In this document: positions 1-9,082 of the stretch, in pieces | How positions within the stretch are numbered: position 1 is the first letter of the stretch | Layout of the letters: each line of letters opens with the position of its first letter | From: Candidatus Poribacteria bacterium | GTDB taxonomy: Bacteria; Poribacteria; WGA-4E; WGA-3G | Direction: 5' to 3' | Assembly: GCA_028824685.1 (NCBI GenBank) | Contig: JAPPCZ010000106.1 | Span: forward strand, 1-64,000 | Length of the DNA: 64,000 bases | Made by a program: the position numbers and the translations under genes | The notes under the pieces: generated by a model | Told to the model about the DNA's origin: nothing | Database searches by the model: none | What the model saw: the letters and a program-made list of their open reading frames with translations, nothing else

Positions 1-110
1 TTAGGACGTTTGCACGTCACATTTAGGACGTTTGCACGTCACATTTAGGACGTTTTGCACGTCACAGTGACGTGGTAAAACCCAGTCAGGACAAGGAATG
101 TGACGTGATT
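1..110. repeat. Tandem 22-bp repeats with TGACGT half-sites
   Basis: Three head-to-tail units occupy 1-22, 23-44 and 45-67. Each carries the inverted core GACGTTTGCACGTC. The third unit runs into a perfect 17-bp palindrome, CACGTCACAGTGACGTG (58-74), and a further TGACGTGATT lies at 101-110. A 22-bp period is about two helical turns, which would suit a cooperative operator, but the array touches the window edge and may continue to the left, so it could equally be a dispersed satellite. The rest of the stretch up to the first gene is AT-rich and shows only a promoter. Confidence 0.6.
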
Positions 111-278
111 TTTCAGCTTTTTTGTTTTTCTTCTCTTTATTCATTAGAAATTTTGAGTGTATTGAGAACATTATTTAATTACGTGATAATAATATTAACA
201 TAAATATATTGATTTGTCAAGTTAATTTTTAAAAAAATAATCATTGACAAAACTTTACACCCATAAATGGGATTTTTC

Positions 279-308
279 TTGAATTGTATAATGAAATTGT
301 GGTATAAT
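279..308 (+). promoter_or_regulatory. Putative sigma70 promoter of the first operon
   Basis: TTGAAT at 279-284 is followed after 18 bp by TATAAT at 303-308. The -10 box is preceded by TG plus one base, so it has the extended form. It lies 84 bp before the first gene. Confidence 0.45.
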
Positions 309-391
309 TATTTCAAAATTATATTAAAATTTCATTCTATTACGCAGCCTGGTATAAAACGTTTGTAACAGGAGGAGTGTTTTCAACAAAC

Positions 392-1987
392 ATGGAAAAA
401 TCAATATTTAAGTCTTTGAATTATTTAGGGTTTGTTCTGTTCTGTTTCGTAGTGTGGAATCCGTTCGTGATGGCGGATGGTCATGGCAAAAAGGAGCCAG
501 TCAGTTACCACAAACAGATTGTGCCTATCCTCAAACGGAGTTGTCAAGGATGTCATCATCCCGGCGATCCGAATGCAGACCTAATAGTAACCTCTTATGC
601 TGAACTCAAGCGTGGCGGAATGGCAGGAGAAGCAATCATCCCTGGCAAACCGGACGAAAGCCTCCTCATTGAACTCATCTCTGGTGACCCACCCGCGATG
701 CCGCAAAACCAAGATCCGCTTACCGCAGAAGAAATTGATCTATTTAAACGTTGGATTCTTGAAGGCGCGAAAGACGATACACCTGAAGAAGCAGGCGAAA
801 CGGACGCAGAATATCCAAGTTACACAGTGCCGCCCGTAGTTTCTGCTATGGCTTATTCACCCGATGGAAGCATATTTGCAGTCTCTGGTGTTAATGAAGT
901 TTTGCTGTATGACTCAAAGAGTTTTGAACTAAAAGCACGATTGGTAGGAAAAGCGCGCCGCATCCAATCAATTGTTTACGCTGATGGTGGAAAAGTAGTT
1001 GGGATTGCAGGCGGATCCCCCGCACAATTTGGCGAGGTGCAGCTATGGGATACCGCAACTAACAAACTTATCAAAACAATACGTTCCACTTATGATACAA
1101 TCTATGGACTCTCTTTCTCACCCGATACCAGTCGAGTTGCTTTTGGAAGTTCGGACAAAACGGTACGCGTTATCTCAATCGCAGACGAAAAAGAACTTGT
1201 AAAATTTGACAATCACGGTGATTGGGTTTTCGGTACAGCTTTTTCTACTGACGGTTCACATTTTGTCAGTTGTAGTCGTGATACGGCACTCAAATTGGTT
1301 GAAGTAGATACGGGTTCTTTCGTAGATGATGTCAATTCAAGTAACAAAGGATATGGTGAAATCAACGCTATTGCGCGACATCCTAATGAAGACCAAGTTT
1401 TAAGTGTTGGAGAGGACAGAATTCCACGGCTCTACAGAATGTTCCGTCAAACCCGTAGGGACGTTGGCAACACGGATTTCAACCTCATTCGTGCTTATGA
1501 AGCGCAGTCAGGCTCTATTGAATCAGTTGCATTTTCGGCTGATGGAACTAAGTTTGCTGTCGGCAATGCTGCAGGTGAAGCGCGAATTTATAACGTGGCA
1601 GACGGAAAACGGCTTGTATCCATGCAAGGTGATACAGTCGGCGTTTTTGCACTTGCATTTCACCCAGATGGAACACAACTTGCCACGGGTGGTTTCGACG
1701 GAAAAATCCGTATATTTGACGCTAATTCTGGCAAGCAATTGAACATCTTTATGTCCGTGCCGATTGAAACAACAGCAAGTGAGGATGTGACTTTAACAGT
1801 AACAGGTATGACGTGACCGGCTTGTGTCGCAAAAGTGCAGGATGCACTTACAAAACATCAAAACGTTATTAGTGCTGAAGTTTCTTTACCCGATCAAGCA
1901 ATTATTAAGGTTCGGAAGAACAGTGTTAAAGTTGACGAACTCGCGAACGTTATTAAAACTGCGGGATTCACTGCAACTGCAAAATAG
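392..1987 (+). CDS. Secreted cytochrome c / WD40 / HMA-domain selenoprotein (in-frame UGA = Sec)
   Basis: The order is a signal peptide, a planctomycete-type cytochrome c domain with CQGCH, a WD40 beta-propeller filling most of the protein, and a C-terminal heavy-metal-associated (HMA) domain. A conventional reading stops at the TGA at 1814-1816. Reading through that codon in the same frame gives a further 56 residues, to the TAG at 1985-1987, that complete an HMA domain. The canonical GMTCxxC metal site becomes GMT-U-PAC, with the UGA exactly at the first Cys (residue 475). A hairpin with a GG loop follows 16 nt after the UGA. The next gene starts at the base after the TAG, which supports this gene end. 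Start: the ATG at 392 gives the better signal peptide; a GTG at 377 sits only one base after GGAGGA. Incorporation of selenocysteine is inferred. The alternatives are a nonsense mutation or a sequencing error. Confidence 0.8.
1814..1849 (+). promoter_or_regulatory. UGA codon with SECIS-like hairpin
   Basis: The TGA (1814-1816) is followed by a perfect 7-bp stem, AAGTGCA (1833-1839) and TGCACTT (1843-1849), with loop GGA (1840-1842). The loop starts 24 nt after the UGA and begins with GG. Both properties match what is known of bacterial SECIS elements, and the TGCAGG core resembles the Escherichia coli fdhF element. Confidence 0.75.
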
Positions 1988-3448
1988 ATGAAACAAAAGA
2001 TGTCTGTTGAAACGCCGAATATCCTTTGGATTTGTACAGACCAACAACGTTACGATACAATAGGAGCATTAGGAAATCCTTACGTATCAACACCAAACAT
2101 TGACAGTTTGGTCGCAGATGGCGTATCATTTACACACGCTTATTGTCAAAGTCCGATTTGCACACCGAGTCGTGCAAGTTTTTTGACAGGTATGTATCCG
2201 AGTGCTACACATGTTAATGGTAATGGAAACGACTGTTTTCCAGAGACATATCCGCTTATAACGCGGACACTTGCAGACATCGGTTATGATTGCGGATTAA
2301 TTGGTAAACTTCATCTTGCAAGTGCTTTTCGTAGAATAGAACCGCGTGCTGAGGATGGTTATCGTTATTGGCAATATAGCCATGCACCACGAGATGATTG
2401 GAAGGAAGGTCACGATTACGCTGATTGGGTGCGTTCAAAAGGATATATACTTGGTGAGTTAACGAAGAACCCTGAAGGCGTGCCATCAGAATTACACCAA
2501 ACGACTTGGTGTGCAGAAAAGACGATTGAATTCATAAGCGAGGAACGGGATGGACCTTGGCTTGCGAGTGTCAACATCTATGACCCGCATCCACCGTTCA
2601 ATCCGCCGCAGTCATATAGGGAGCAGTTTGATCCAGCAGACATGCCCGAACCGCTTTTCAAGGAGAGTGATTTAGAACAGCAGCAAAGGTTGCGTCAAGT
2701 TGACTTTCAATCAAAAGTTCAAACACCGGATGAATTAGACATACGGAATCCCATCTTGGCGCAGGCACCGCGTAGCAAATTGAAGCCTGAAATTGTTGGT
2801 CGAAGGGATGCTAAGACGCTTAAAGCTGCATATTATGCAATGATAAAACTGATTGACGATCAGTTAGGGCGAATTCTTGAAATGTTGAATGAAACGGGGC
2901 AACGTGAAAACACCGTTATTATCTTCACAAGCGATCACGGTGAGATGCTTGGCGATCACGGACTGATACAAAAAGGGTGTCGGTTTTATGAAGGATTAGT
3001 CAGAGTGCCATTGATTTTCTCGTGGCAAGGGCACTTTGAAAGCGGTCTAAAAAGCGATGCACTTGTTGAACTTGTTGACAAAGTTCCTACTCTGTTGGAA
3101 TTAGCGGGGTCACCCATTCCTGATGGGATGCAAGGACAGTCACTATTGCCTATTCTGCGAGGTCAGGCAGACCGTCATCGTGACTTTGTTCGGTGTGAGT
3201 ATTACGATGCCCTTGATATGCGTGACCATACTTTCGCAACAATGTTCCGAGATAAGCGTTATAAGTTAATAGTTTATCACGGACACGAAGAAGGGGAACT
3301 TTACGATTTAGTTGATGACCCTGATGAGTTCAACAATCTATGGCGTGTATCAGAGAAGCAAGATATTAAATTTGATTTGTTAAAAAGAAGTTTTGATGCG
3401 TCGATGTTTGCTATGGACAGGGGTCCTGAACGCGTAGGTCCAATGTAA
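1988..3448 (+). CDS. Sulfatase (alkaline phosphatase superfamily)
   Basis: This 486-residue protein hydrolyses sulfate esters by family. The N-terminal metal-binding segment (NILWICTDQQRYDTIG) is followed by the sulfatase signature CTPSR at residues 58-62. Its Cys is the residue converted to formylglycine by FGE or an anaerobic maturase. A second metal segment, FTSDHGEMLGDHG, lies near residue 317. No signal peptide is visible, so a cytoplasmic enzyme is likely. The ATG directly follows the TAG of the upstream gene and lacks a clear ribosome-binding site, which suggests translational coupling. A second ATG lies at 2000. The substrate cannot be read from the sequence; sulfated polysaccharides are the common targets in marine and sponge-associated bacteria. 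Confidence 0.92.
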   Translation: MKQKMSVETPNILWICTDQQRYDTIGALGNPYVSTPNIDSLVADGVSFTHAYCQSPICTPSRASFLTGMYPSATHVNGNGNDCFPETYPLITRTLADIGYDCGLIGKLHLASAFRRIEPRAEDGYRYWQYSHAPRDDWKEGHDYADWVRSKGYILGELTKNPEGVPSELHQTTWCAEKTIEFISEERDGPWLASVNIYDPHPPFNPPQSYREQFDPADMPEPLFKESDLEQQQRLRQVDFQSKVQTPDELDIRNPILAQAPRSKLKPEIVGRRDAKTLKAAYYAMIKLIDDQLGRILEMLNETGQRENTVIIFTSDHGEMLGDHGLIQKGCRFYEGLVRVPLIFSWQGHFESGLKSDALVELVDKVPTLLELAGSPIPDGMQGQSLLPILRGQADRHRDFVRCEYYDALDMRDHTFATMFRDKRYKLIVYHGHEEGELYDLVDDPDEFNNLWRVSEKQDIKFDLLKRSFDASMFAMDRGPERVGPM

Positions 3449-3536
3449 TAGTGTCTATCTCAAAAATTAGTTGCTCATTTTTGCATAAAGTGTGATAATT
3501 AGGATATACGATCACTGCCAATAATTAGGAGGAAAA

Positions 3537-4358
3537 ATGTATCGAATATTTCTATTTTGCTTGACATTAATGCTAATATGTGGTTTAAATGTAGGAAATG
3601 CAGCTGTAGTAGAGGTAGGATTTCTCTATCTGGGCGATAACGGTCCATTTACGAAACCTGCAATGGAATTCGCAAAAGACACGTTTAAGACAACGGTATT
3701 GGGAAAAGGCGACATAAAGAGTGACAAGTTGAAAAATTTCGCAGTCGTTTGGTGGAACGAGGGGGATTCCGACCCTGGTGCTTTGACCAATGCCGAACTT
3801 GACGCGTTCATGGATTATGCGGAAAGCGGAGGTGCCCTCCTGTTGACAGGTAAGGCATTTAGTTATGCTACACCGATGGGTCTTGAGAATGCTCAACCAC
3901 GCGCATTTGGTCCCAAACTTGACGATGGTAGCAAAGTTGGCATTATCGTGTTAAAAGAAACACTTGATCTCGGTCTGGTTGAAGGACTTGAGAATGTTGA
4001 TGGAGATGCGCCAGAAGTTAATGATTGGATTCAGGTAAATTCTACCGGTTTTCCTAAGAGTGGTGACTATTTTGATAGTCTTGCAAAGAATTTTACCACT
4101 CTCGCTCATGCATGGGAGGGTGGTACAAATTATGCAGCAAGAATTGCCGCTTTCGGATATTGGAAAGCAGGAGACGGCAAAGTGTTCAATATGAATTGGC
4201 GGCTTCCGAACTACCACAAGAATAACGAAAGTATTGACCAGTTAGAACAACTCACAGAAAACGTCATAAATTGGTTAGCAAGTGAATCAGCGTATTTAGA
4301 TGTATCCTCACGCGGCAAATTGCCGGTTGTTTGGGGAAACTTAAAAAATCAGAGGTAA
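3537..4358 (+). CDS. Secreted ThuA/GATase1-like protein of unknown function
   Basis: The 273-residue protein has a clear signal peptide (about residues 1-22) and a strong ribosome-binding site, AGGAGG, 6 nt before the ATG. The body looks like a flavodoxin-type or glutamine-amidotransferase-like fold: a hydrophobic strand with WWNEGDSDPG, then a helix and the ESGGALLLTGKA segment that resembles the glycine-rich nucleophile-elbow region of ThuA-like proteins. I see no catalytic Cys at that place. It sits between the sulfatase and the DUF1549/DUF1553 gene, so a part in handling the same extracellular substrate is possible. The fold assignment is tentative. Confidence 0.6.
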   Translation: MYRIFLFCLTLMLICGLNVGNAAVVEVGFLYLGDNGPFTKPAMEFAKDTFKTTVLGKGDIKSDKLKNFAVVWWNEGDSDPGALTNAELDAFMDYAESGGALLLTGKAFSYATPMGLENAQPRAFGPKLDDGSKVGIIVLKETLDLGLVEGLENVDGDAPEVNDWIQVNSTGFPKSGDYFDSLAKNFTTLAHAWEGGTNYAARIAAFGYWKAGDGKVFNMNWRLPNYHKNNESIDQLEQLTENVINWLASESAYLDVSSRGKLPVVWGNLKNQR

Positions 4359-4417
4359 AAGTAGATAGGCGGGTTAAACCGCTTTGTTAAAGTTTCATAT
4401 CATCTATGGAGGTTAAT

Positions 4418-6895
4418 GTGAAACTCAGCTATAATTTGGTGATTGCACTTCTTGTTGCATTCTCCTGCTGTTTGATGTTTCAGTATTCAAGTTGGAGTCA
4501 GATGGAGGAGACCGCGCCGAGTGTAGACATTCCTGAAATTAAAGCGTTAAAGACTCACCCTGAGTCGCTAACGTTAGAACATGCGCGTGATGGTCGCCGT
4601 GTGCTTGTTTCGGGGCAAACTAATGATGGAAAATGGGTTGATGTAACGTCTTGGGCAGTGCTAAAACCTACATCAGATGGGGTAAAATTGCATGAAGATG
4701 GTTACATCTTTCCGAATTCAGTTGGGACTGCAGCAATTAAGATTACGGTCAAAAATGTCAGCACAGAATTACCTGTAACCATCAAGAGTATTGATGCACC
4801 ACCGGTAAGTTTTGTGCGAGATATTATGCCTATTTTAAGCCATGCAGGTTGTAACAATGGCACCTGCCACGGTGCTGCAAAAGGTAAAAACGGTTTCAAA
4901 CTCTCACTGCGCGGCTACGATCCGGAATTTGATTACGAACTCCTGATTGAAGATATAGCTGGACGACGTTTCAATCGTGCGTTTCCCGAACAGAGTCTGA
5001 TGCTGCTCAAACCGACATCTGAAGTGCCACACAAAGGCGGTCAGGTGATCGTGCCGGGTTTACGTGATTATAAACTCATCCACCAGTGGATAACTGAAGG
5101 CGTAGCGTCTGATGTTCAAACAACCAAACGGGTTGAAAGGTTAGAGGTAATTCCTGGATCTGCGGAATTGTCTATGCCCGGAAATAAGCAACAGTTGATA
5201 GTCATTGCGCACTATCCTGATGGCACAACACGCGATGTTACCCGTGAAGCAAAATTTACCAGCAGTGTGGGTGAAGTCGCGAAGGTGACAGACGAAGGTG
5301 TGGTTACTGCGGAACGCCGTGGAGAAACTGCTATCCTAACCCGATATGAGGGGGCTTATAGCACAAACGGTATCATCGTTATGGGTGATAGAAGCGGTTT
5401 TGAGTGGGCTGAAACACCTGAATACAACTACATTGATACGCATGTCCACAATAAACTGAAACGGTTGAAGATTTTACCATCTGAATTATGCACAGATGAA
5501 GAGTTTGTTCGCCGTATCTATTTTGATATGACCGGACTCCCACCAGCGCCCGATCAGGTGAGGAATTTCCTCGCGGACAAAGCACCGTCTAAGGAAAAGC
5601 GTGAAAAGTTGATTGATACACTGGTTGAAACATCTGAGTATGTTGACCATTGGACACATAAATGGGGTGACCTGTTACAATCAAACCGTAAATTCCTCGG
5701 TGAACGTGGCATGTGGCTTTTCCAGCAATGGATACATGAATCAATTGCTGAAAATCGTCCGTATAATAAATTTGTACATGACCTAATTACTGCGACTGGT
5801 AGTGCGTATTCCAATCCAGCGGCAAATTATTTCCGTGTCTCACGTGAATATACTGCTGCAGTGGAAAATACAACGCAGCTTTTCCTTGGCGTTAGATTCT
5901 CCTGTAACAAATGCCACGATCATCCGTTTGAAGTATGGACGCAAAATCAATACTATGAATTGGGCGCATTTTTCTCAGATGTCAAACTGAAAAACGGACG
6001 GTTGCCAGGTGAAGAAGTTGTATATGCAAGTTTCAATCCTACGCCGGTTAAACATCCAAGAACGTTGGCCGTTGTTCCGCCATCAGTTCCATTTGGAGAA
6101 ACAAAGGAAGATGCAACTGATAAACGGGAATCTCTGGCGGAATGGCTCACATCTACTGAAAATCCGATGTTCGCAAAAGCTGGTGTCAACCGTATATGGA
6201 GTTACTTCATGGGACGCGGTATCATTGAACCAGTCGATGATATACGAACAAGTAACCCGCCAAGTAATCCAGAATTGCTTGATGCACTGACGAAAGATTT
6301 CGTAGATAGCGGATTTGATATAAAACATATCATGAAAACAATCGCTCGCTCTCGAACTTATCAACAGAGTATCAAGACGAACAAGTGGAATAAAGCAGAT
6401 ACCATTAATTTCTCGCATGCAACTGCACGACGTTTGACAGCAGAACAGTTGTTAGATGCTATCGGTGTTGCTACGGGAAGTCAACCAAAGTTCGAGGGTG
6501 TACCAAAAGATTTCCGCGCAGTCCAATTACCAGACAGCAAAGTTAAGGATGACGGATTTTTGAAATTGTTTGGTCGTCCAGAACGTGAAAGTTCATGTGA
6601 ATGTGAAAGAACAACAGAAGTAAGCCTCGCACATGCGATGAACCTTATCAACGGACCGACGGTTGCGAATGCAATTATTGATCCTAAAGGACGAATTGCT
6701 AAACTCATCAAAGAAGATAAAGATGATCGTACACTCATTGAAGAGATGTACCTTGCAACATTTGCTCGGTTACCACAAGAAAATGAATATAAGACAGCGG
6801 TTGAACATCTTGCCAGTGCCGAATCTAAGGAAGAAGGCGCGCAAGACCTGATGTGGGCATTAATTAATAGTCCCGCATTCCTATTCAATCGCTAA
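4418..6895 (+). CDS. DUF1549/DUF1553 cytochrome-type secreted protein with Ig-like domains
   Basis: Planctomycete-style protein of about 825 residues: signal peptide, bacterial Ig-like (BIG2) segment, a cytochrome-like domain with the unusual spacing CNNGTCH, a second Ig-like segment, then DUF1549, with a canonical haem motif CNKCHDH, and DUF1553 to the C-terminus. The family is widespread in Planctomycetota and Poribacteria and is usually paired with a DUF1501 protein, as here. Its biochemical role is not established; a periplasmic redox function is suggested by the haem motifs. Start: the GTG at 4418 lies 4 bases after GGAGGT (4408-4413). An in-frame ATG at 4406 overlaps that ribosome-binding site and is less likely. 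Confidence 0.88.
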   Translation: MKLSYNLVIALLVAFSCCLMFQYSSWSQMEETAPSVDIPEIKALKTHPESLTLEHARDGRRVLVSGQTNDGKWVDVTSWAVLKPTSDGVKLHEDGYIFPNSVGTAAIKITVKNVSTELPVTIKSIDAPPVSFVRDIMPILSHAGCNNGTCHGAAKGKNGFKLSLRGYDPEFDYELLIEDIAGRRFNRAFPEQSLMLLKPTSEVPHKGGQVIVPGLRDYKLIHQWITEGVASDVQTTKRVERLEVIPGSAELSMPGNKQQLIVIAHYPDGTTRDVTREAKFTSSVGEVAKVTDEGVVTAERRGETAILTRYEGAYSTNGIIVMGDRSGFEWAETPEYNYIDTHVHNKLKRLKILPSELCTDEEFVRRIYFDMTGLPPAPDQVRNFLADKAPSKEKREKLIDTLVETSEYVDHWTHKWGDLLQSNRKFLGERGMWLFQQWIHESIAENRPYNKFVHDLITATGSAYSNPAANYFRVSREYTAAVENTTQLFLGVRFSCNKCHDHPFEVWTQNQYYELGAFFSDVKLKNGRLPGEEVVYASFNPTPVKHPRTLAVVPPSVPFGETKEDATDKRESLAEWLTSTENPMFAKAGVNRIWSYFMGRGIIEPVDDIRTSNPPSNPELLDALTKDFVDSGFDIKHIMKTIARSRTYQQSIKTNKWNKADTINFSHATARRLTAEQLLDAIGVATGSQPKFEGVPKDFRAVQLPDSKVKDDGFLKLFGRPERESSCECERTTEVSLAHAMNLINGPTVANAIIDPKGRIAKLIKEDKDDRTLIEEMYLATFARLPQENEYKTAVEHLASAESKEEGAQDLMWALINSPAFLFNR

Positions 6896-6957
6896 GCCCT
6901 ATACCGATCTGTGCGTTCCACAACGGAGATGGCACAGAAAAATGGAGGAAATAATTG

Positions 6958-8403
6958 ATGTTATCGTTACCACAAGCACCCGGAAGATTATGTGATGGGT
7001 TCTCACGTAGAGAATTTCTCCGCGTGGGTGGCGCGGCGATGCTGGGCATTAGCATACCACAAGTATTGTCACTCCAAGCCAAGGCAAGCACGACAGTTGA
7101 CCCCGCGAAGCCTCTGAACGGTTGGGGCAAAGCCAATTCTGTCATTCTCCTGTTCTTGCAAGGCGGACCGAGTCACATTGATATCTGGGATCCAAAGCCA
7201 GACGCACCTTCTAATATCCGTGGTGAATTTAATCCTATCCCAACGAATGTACCTGGCATTCAGTTGTCAGAAACAATGCCACGTTTGGCGAAACAGATGG
7301 ATAAAGCATGTCTTATCCGTTCAGTAAGCTACACGCCAGCAGGGCTTTTCAATCACACCGCTGCGATGTATCAGATGGTTACAGGCGAAACACCGGACAA
7401 GGTTGCACCTTCAGGGCAGCTTGACCCACCTTCACCTGCTGATCATCCAAACGCTGCAGCGCATATCGCCAAGATCAGACCGCCAGATGAACCGATGTTG
7501 GCAGCAGTCCAACTCCCGCGTCCAATGCAAGAAAGTGGCATCATCGGTAAAGGTGGAAATGCGGGTTTCCTTGGTAGAGCGTATGACCCATATTTTCTCT
7601 TCCAGGACCCTAATACGGAGATAAATCTTGACGATTTGACGCTACGTCCAGAAATTCCACCCGCTCGTTTACAGCGGCGGAAAACGCTCCTTGAAACAAT
7701 CAACGCCAATATGCCCGAAATTGACAAAGTAGCAGAGTCTTACGCATTGAACGAATACTACGAAAAAGCGTATAACCTCATCTTGTCTCAGAAGGCACGC
7801 AACGCGTTTGATTTGGCGCAGGAAACTGACGAAATGCGTGACAAATATGGTCGTCATACATTTGGTCAGAGCGCACTTCTTGCACGCCGACTGGTTGAAG
7901 CTGGCACACGTTTCGTTCAAGTCAACTGGCCTTCTGTTGCAAACGGCAATCCAAACACAACTGCTTTTGACACACATGCTGCTAACTTCGGACCATTGAA
8001 AAATCTTCACTGCCCGAAATTAGATAGTGCGGTTTCTTCTCTGCTTGAAGATTTAGATCAGAAGGGTATGTTAGAGGAAACACTTGTGCTCGCTATCGGT
8101 GAATTTGGACGTTCTCCGAGAATGGGTGTTAGCACCTCTGGTAACGGAAACGCACCAGATGGGCGTGACCACTGGCCGTATTGCTATACAGGTCTAATCG
8201 CTGGTGCTGGTGTCAAAGGTGGTCAGGTTTACGGTAAGTCTGATGACACAGGTTCAACCCCTCTTGAGAAACCGGTGCATCCGCGGGATATCCTCGCTAC
8301 GATTTACCATACGCTTGGTATTGACCCGCATACGATTGTGATGAACCACTTAGACCAACCGCGTGAATTGGTCAAAGGTGAAGTCATTACTGGGATATTC
8401 TAA
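6958..8403 (+). CDS. DUF1501 protein with Tat signal
   Basis: This 481-residue protein has a twin-arginine signal, SRREFLRVGG, followed by a hydrophobic stretch, so it should be exported folded. The body matches DUF1501, a sulfatase/alkaline-phosphatase-fold family. FLQGGPSHIDIWDPKP near the mature N-terminus and the later GEFGRSPRM and GRDHWP segments carry likely metal ligands. It is the regular partner of DUF1549/DUF1553 proteins such as the gene 62 bp upstream. The ATG at 6958 has GGAGG 9 nt upstream. The overlapping TTG at 6955 is a weaker choice. The transcript probably ends at the terminator 17 bp downstream. Confidence 0.9.
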   Translation: MLSLPQAPGRLCDGFSRREFLRVGGAAMLGISIPQVLSLQAKASTTVDPAKPLNGWGKANSVILLFLQGGPSHIDIWDPKPDAPSNIRGEFNPIPTNVPGIQLSETMPRLAKQMDKACLIRSVSYTPAGLFNHTAAMYQMVTGETPDKVAPSGQLDPPSPADHPNAAAHIAKIRPPDEPMLAAVQLPRPMQESGIIGKGGNAGFLGRAYDPYFLFQDPNTEINLDDLTLRPEIPPARLQRRKTLLETINANMPEIDKVAESYALNEYYEKAYNLILSQKARNAFDLAQETDEMRDKYGRHTFGQSALLARRLVEAGTRFVQVNWPSVANGNPNTTAFDTHAANFGPLKNLHCPKLDSAVSSLLEDLDQKGMLEETLVLAIGEFGRSPRMGVSTSGNGNAPDGRDHWPYCYTGLIAGAGVKGGQVYGKSDDTGSTPLEKPVHPRDILATIYHTLGIDPHTIVMNHLDQPRELVKGEVITGIF

Positions 8404-8419
8404 ATTAGTTCTAATTTTT

Positions 8420-8460
8420 AAACCTTTGCTTGGACAATTATAGTTCAAGCAAAGGTTTTC
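8420..8460 (+). terminator. Rho-independent terminator
   Basis: A perfect 13-bp stem (8420-8432 with 8446-8458) encloses a 13-nt loop, and the 3' arm ends in a short T tract. It lies directly behind the DUF1501 gene and closes the first operon. Confidence 0.8.
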
Positions 8461-8501
8461 TAATATATGGTGAAATTTAGAAATATTCATCGGTACTTCG
8501 T

Positions 8502-8662
8502 GGTTGGGTAGAGCGTAAGCAAAACCCAAGGGTGTCAATTTAGTGATACGTGTTCTGGTAGGTTGGGTTGAACCGCAGGTGAAACCCATAAATCAAGAAA
8601 TCAACGGTATGAACGCCATTAAGGCGTTCCCCGGGTATGAATGCCATTAGGCATTCCCCGGG
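8502..8662. repeat. Cluster of short palindromic repeats
   Basis: The stretch holds the inverted repeat TTGGGT...ACCCAA (8504-8529), a relative of it at 8560-8590, and two tandem hairpins built on GAATGCCATTAGGCATTC-type arms (8606-8662). The segment 8595-8632 is the reverse complement of repeats at 25929-25963 and 46470-46507. No reading frame is supported. Confidence 0.7.
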
Positions 8663-8925
8663 TGTCAATTTAGCGTCTAATCTTTCTTGTAGGAGGGCTT
8701 TGTAAGCCCGATTGGAAATATAGAGTTCCGTAGGAACGATATGTTTATAGAAAAAATGTTAACCTTCTCTTGAGTTCCGTAGGAACGATATGTTATAGAG
8801 ACGCAATTGGATACACATACCGCTCCTACGGAGCTCAAGAAGGACTGATGCCGTTTGCTATAAACATACCGCCTCTACGAGGCTATACATATCCAAAAAG
8901 CAGAATTAAAATCCTTAAATTGACA
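8663..8925. mobile_element. 263-bp MITE-like element, copy 1
   Basis: The element is bounded by inverted ends TGTCAATTTA (8663-8672) and TAAATTGACA (8916-8925). Inside are two direct copies of GAGTTCCGTAGGAACGATATG and two inverted relatives ending in CGCCTCTACGAGGC, so most of it can fold back on itself. A homologous copy of the same length lies at 30455-30717. No protein is encoded and no target-site duplication is obvious. A non-autonomous miniature element is the best reading. The remaining bases to 9082 hold only another GGGTAGAGCGTAAGC repeat and the ribosome-binding site of the next gene. Confidence 0.7.
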
Positions 8926-9082
8926 TCTATGGGTAGAGCGTAAGCGAAACCAGACTTGTAGATGGTTTAAACCGAATACTGCAACTTCAAGTTCAGGTCC
9001 CTAATATTAACACTTCCTAAGAAAATCGATTCCAAATTTAGTTAGACACAGAGATGGCAACACTTCCTAAGAGGTAATCAAA

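Noticed and set aside
1..67. CRISPR array
   Set aside because: The 22-bp units are contiguous with no spacers, and no cas gene is seen.
8663..8925. Insertion sequence with transposase
   Set aside because: No reading frame of useful length exists in the 263 bp; only inverted ends and internal palindromes are present.
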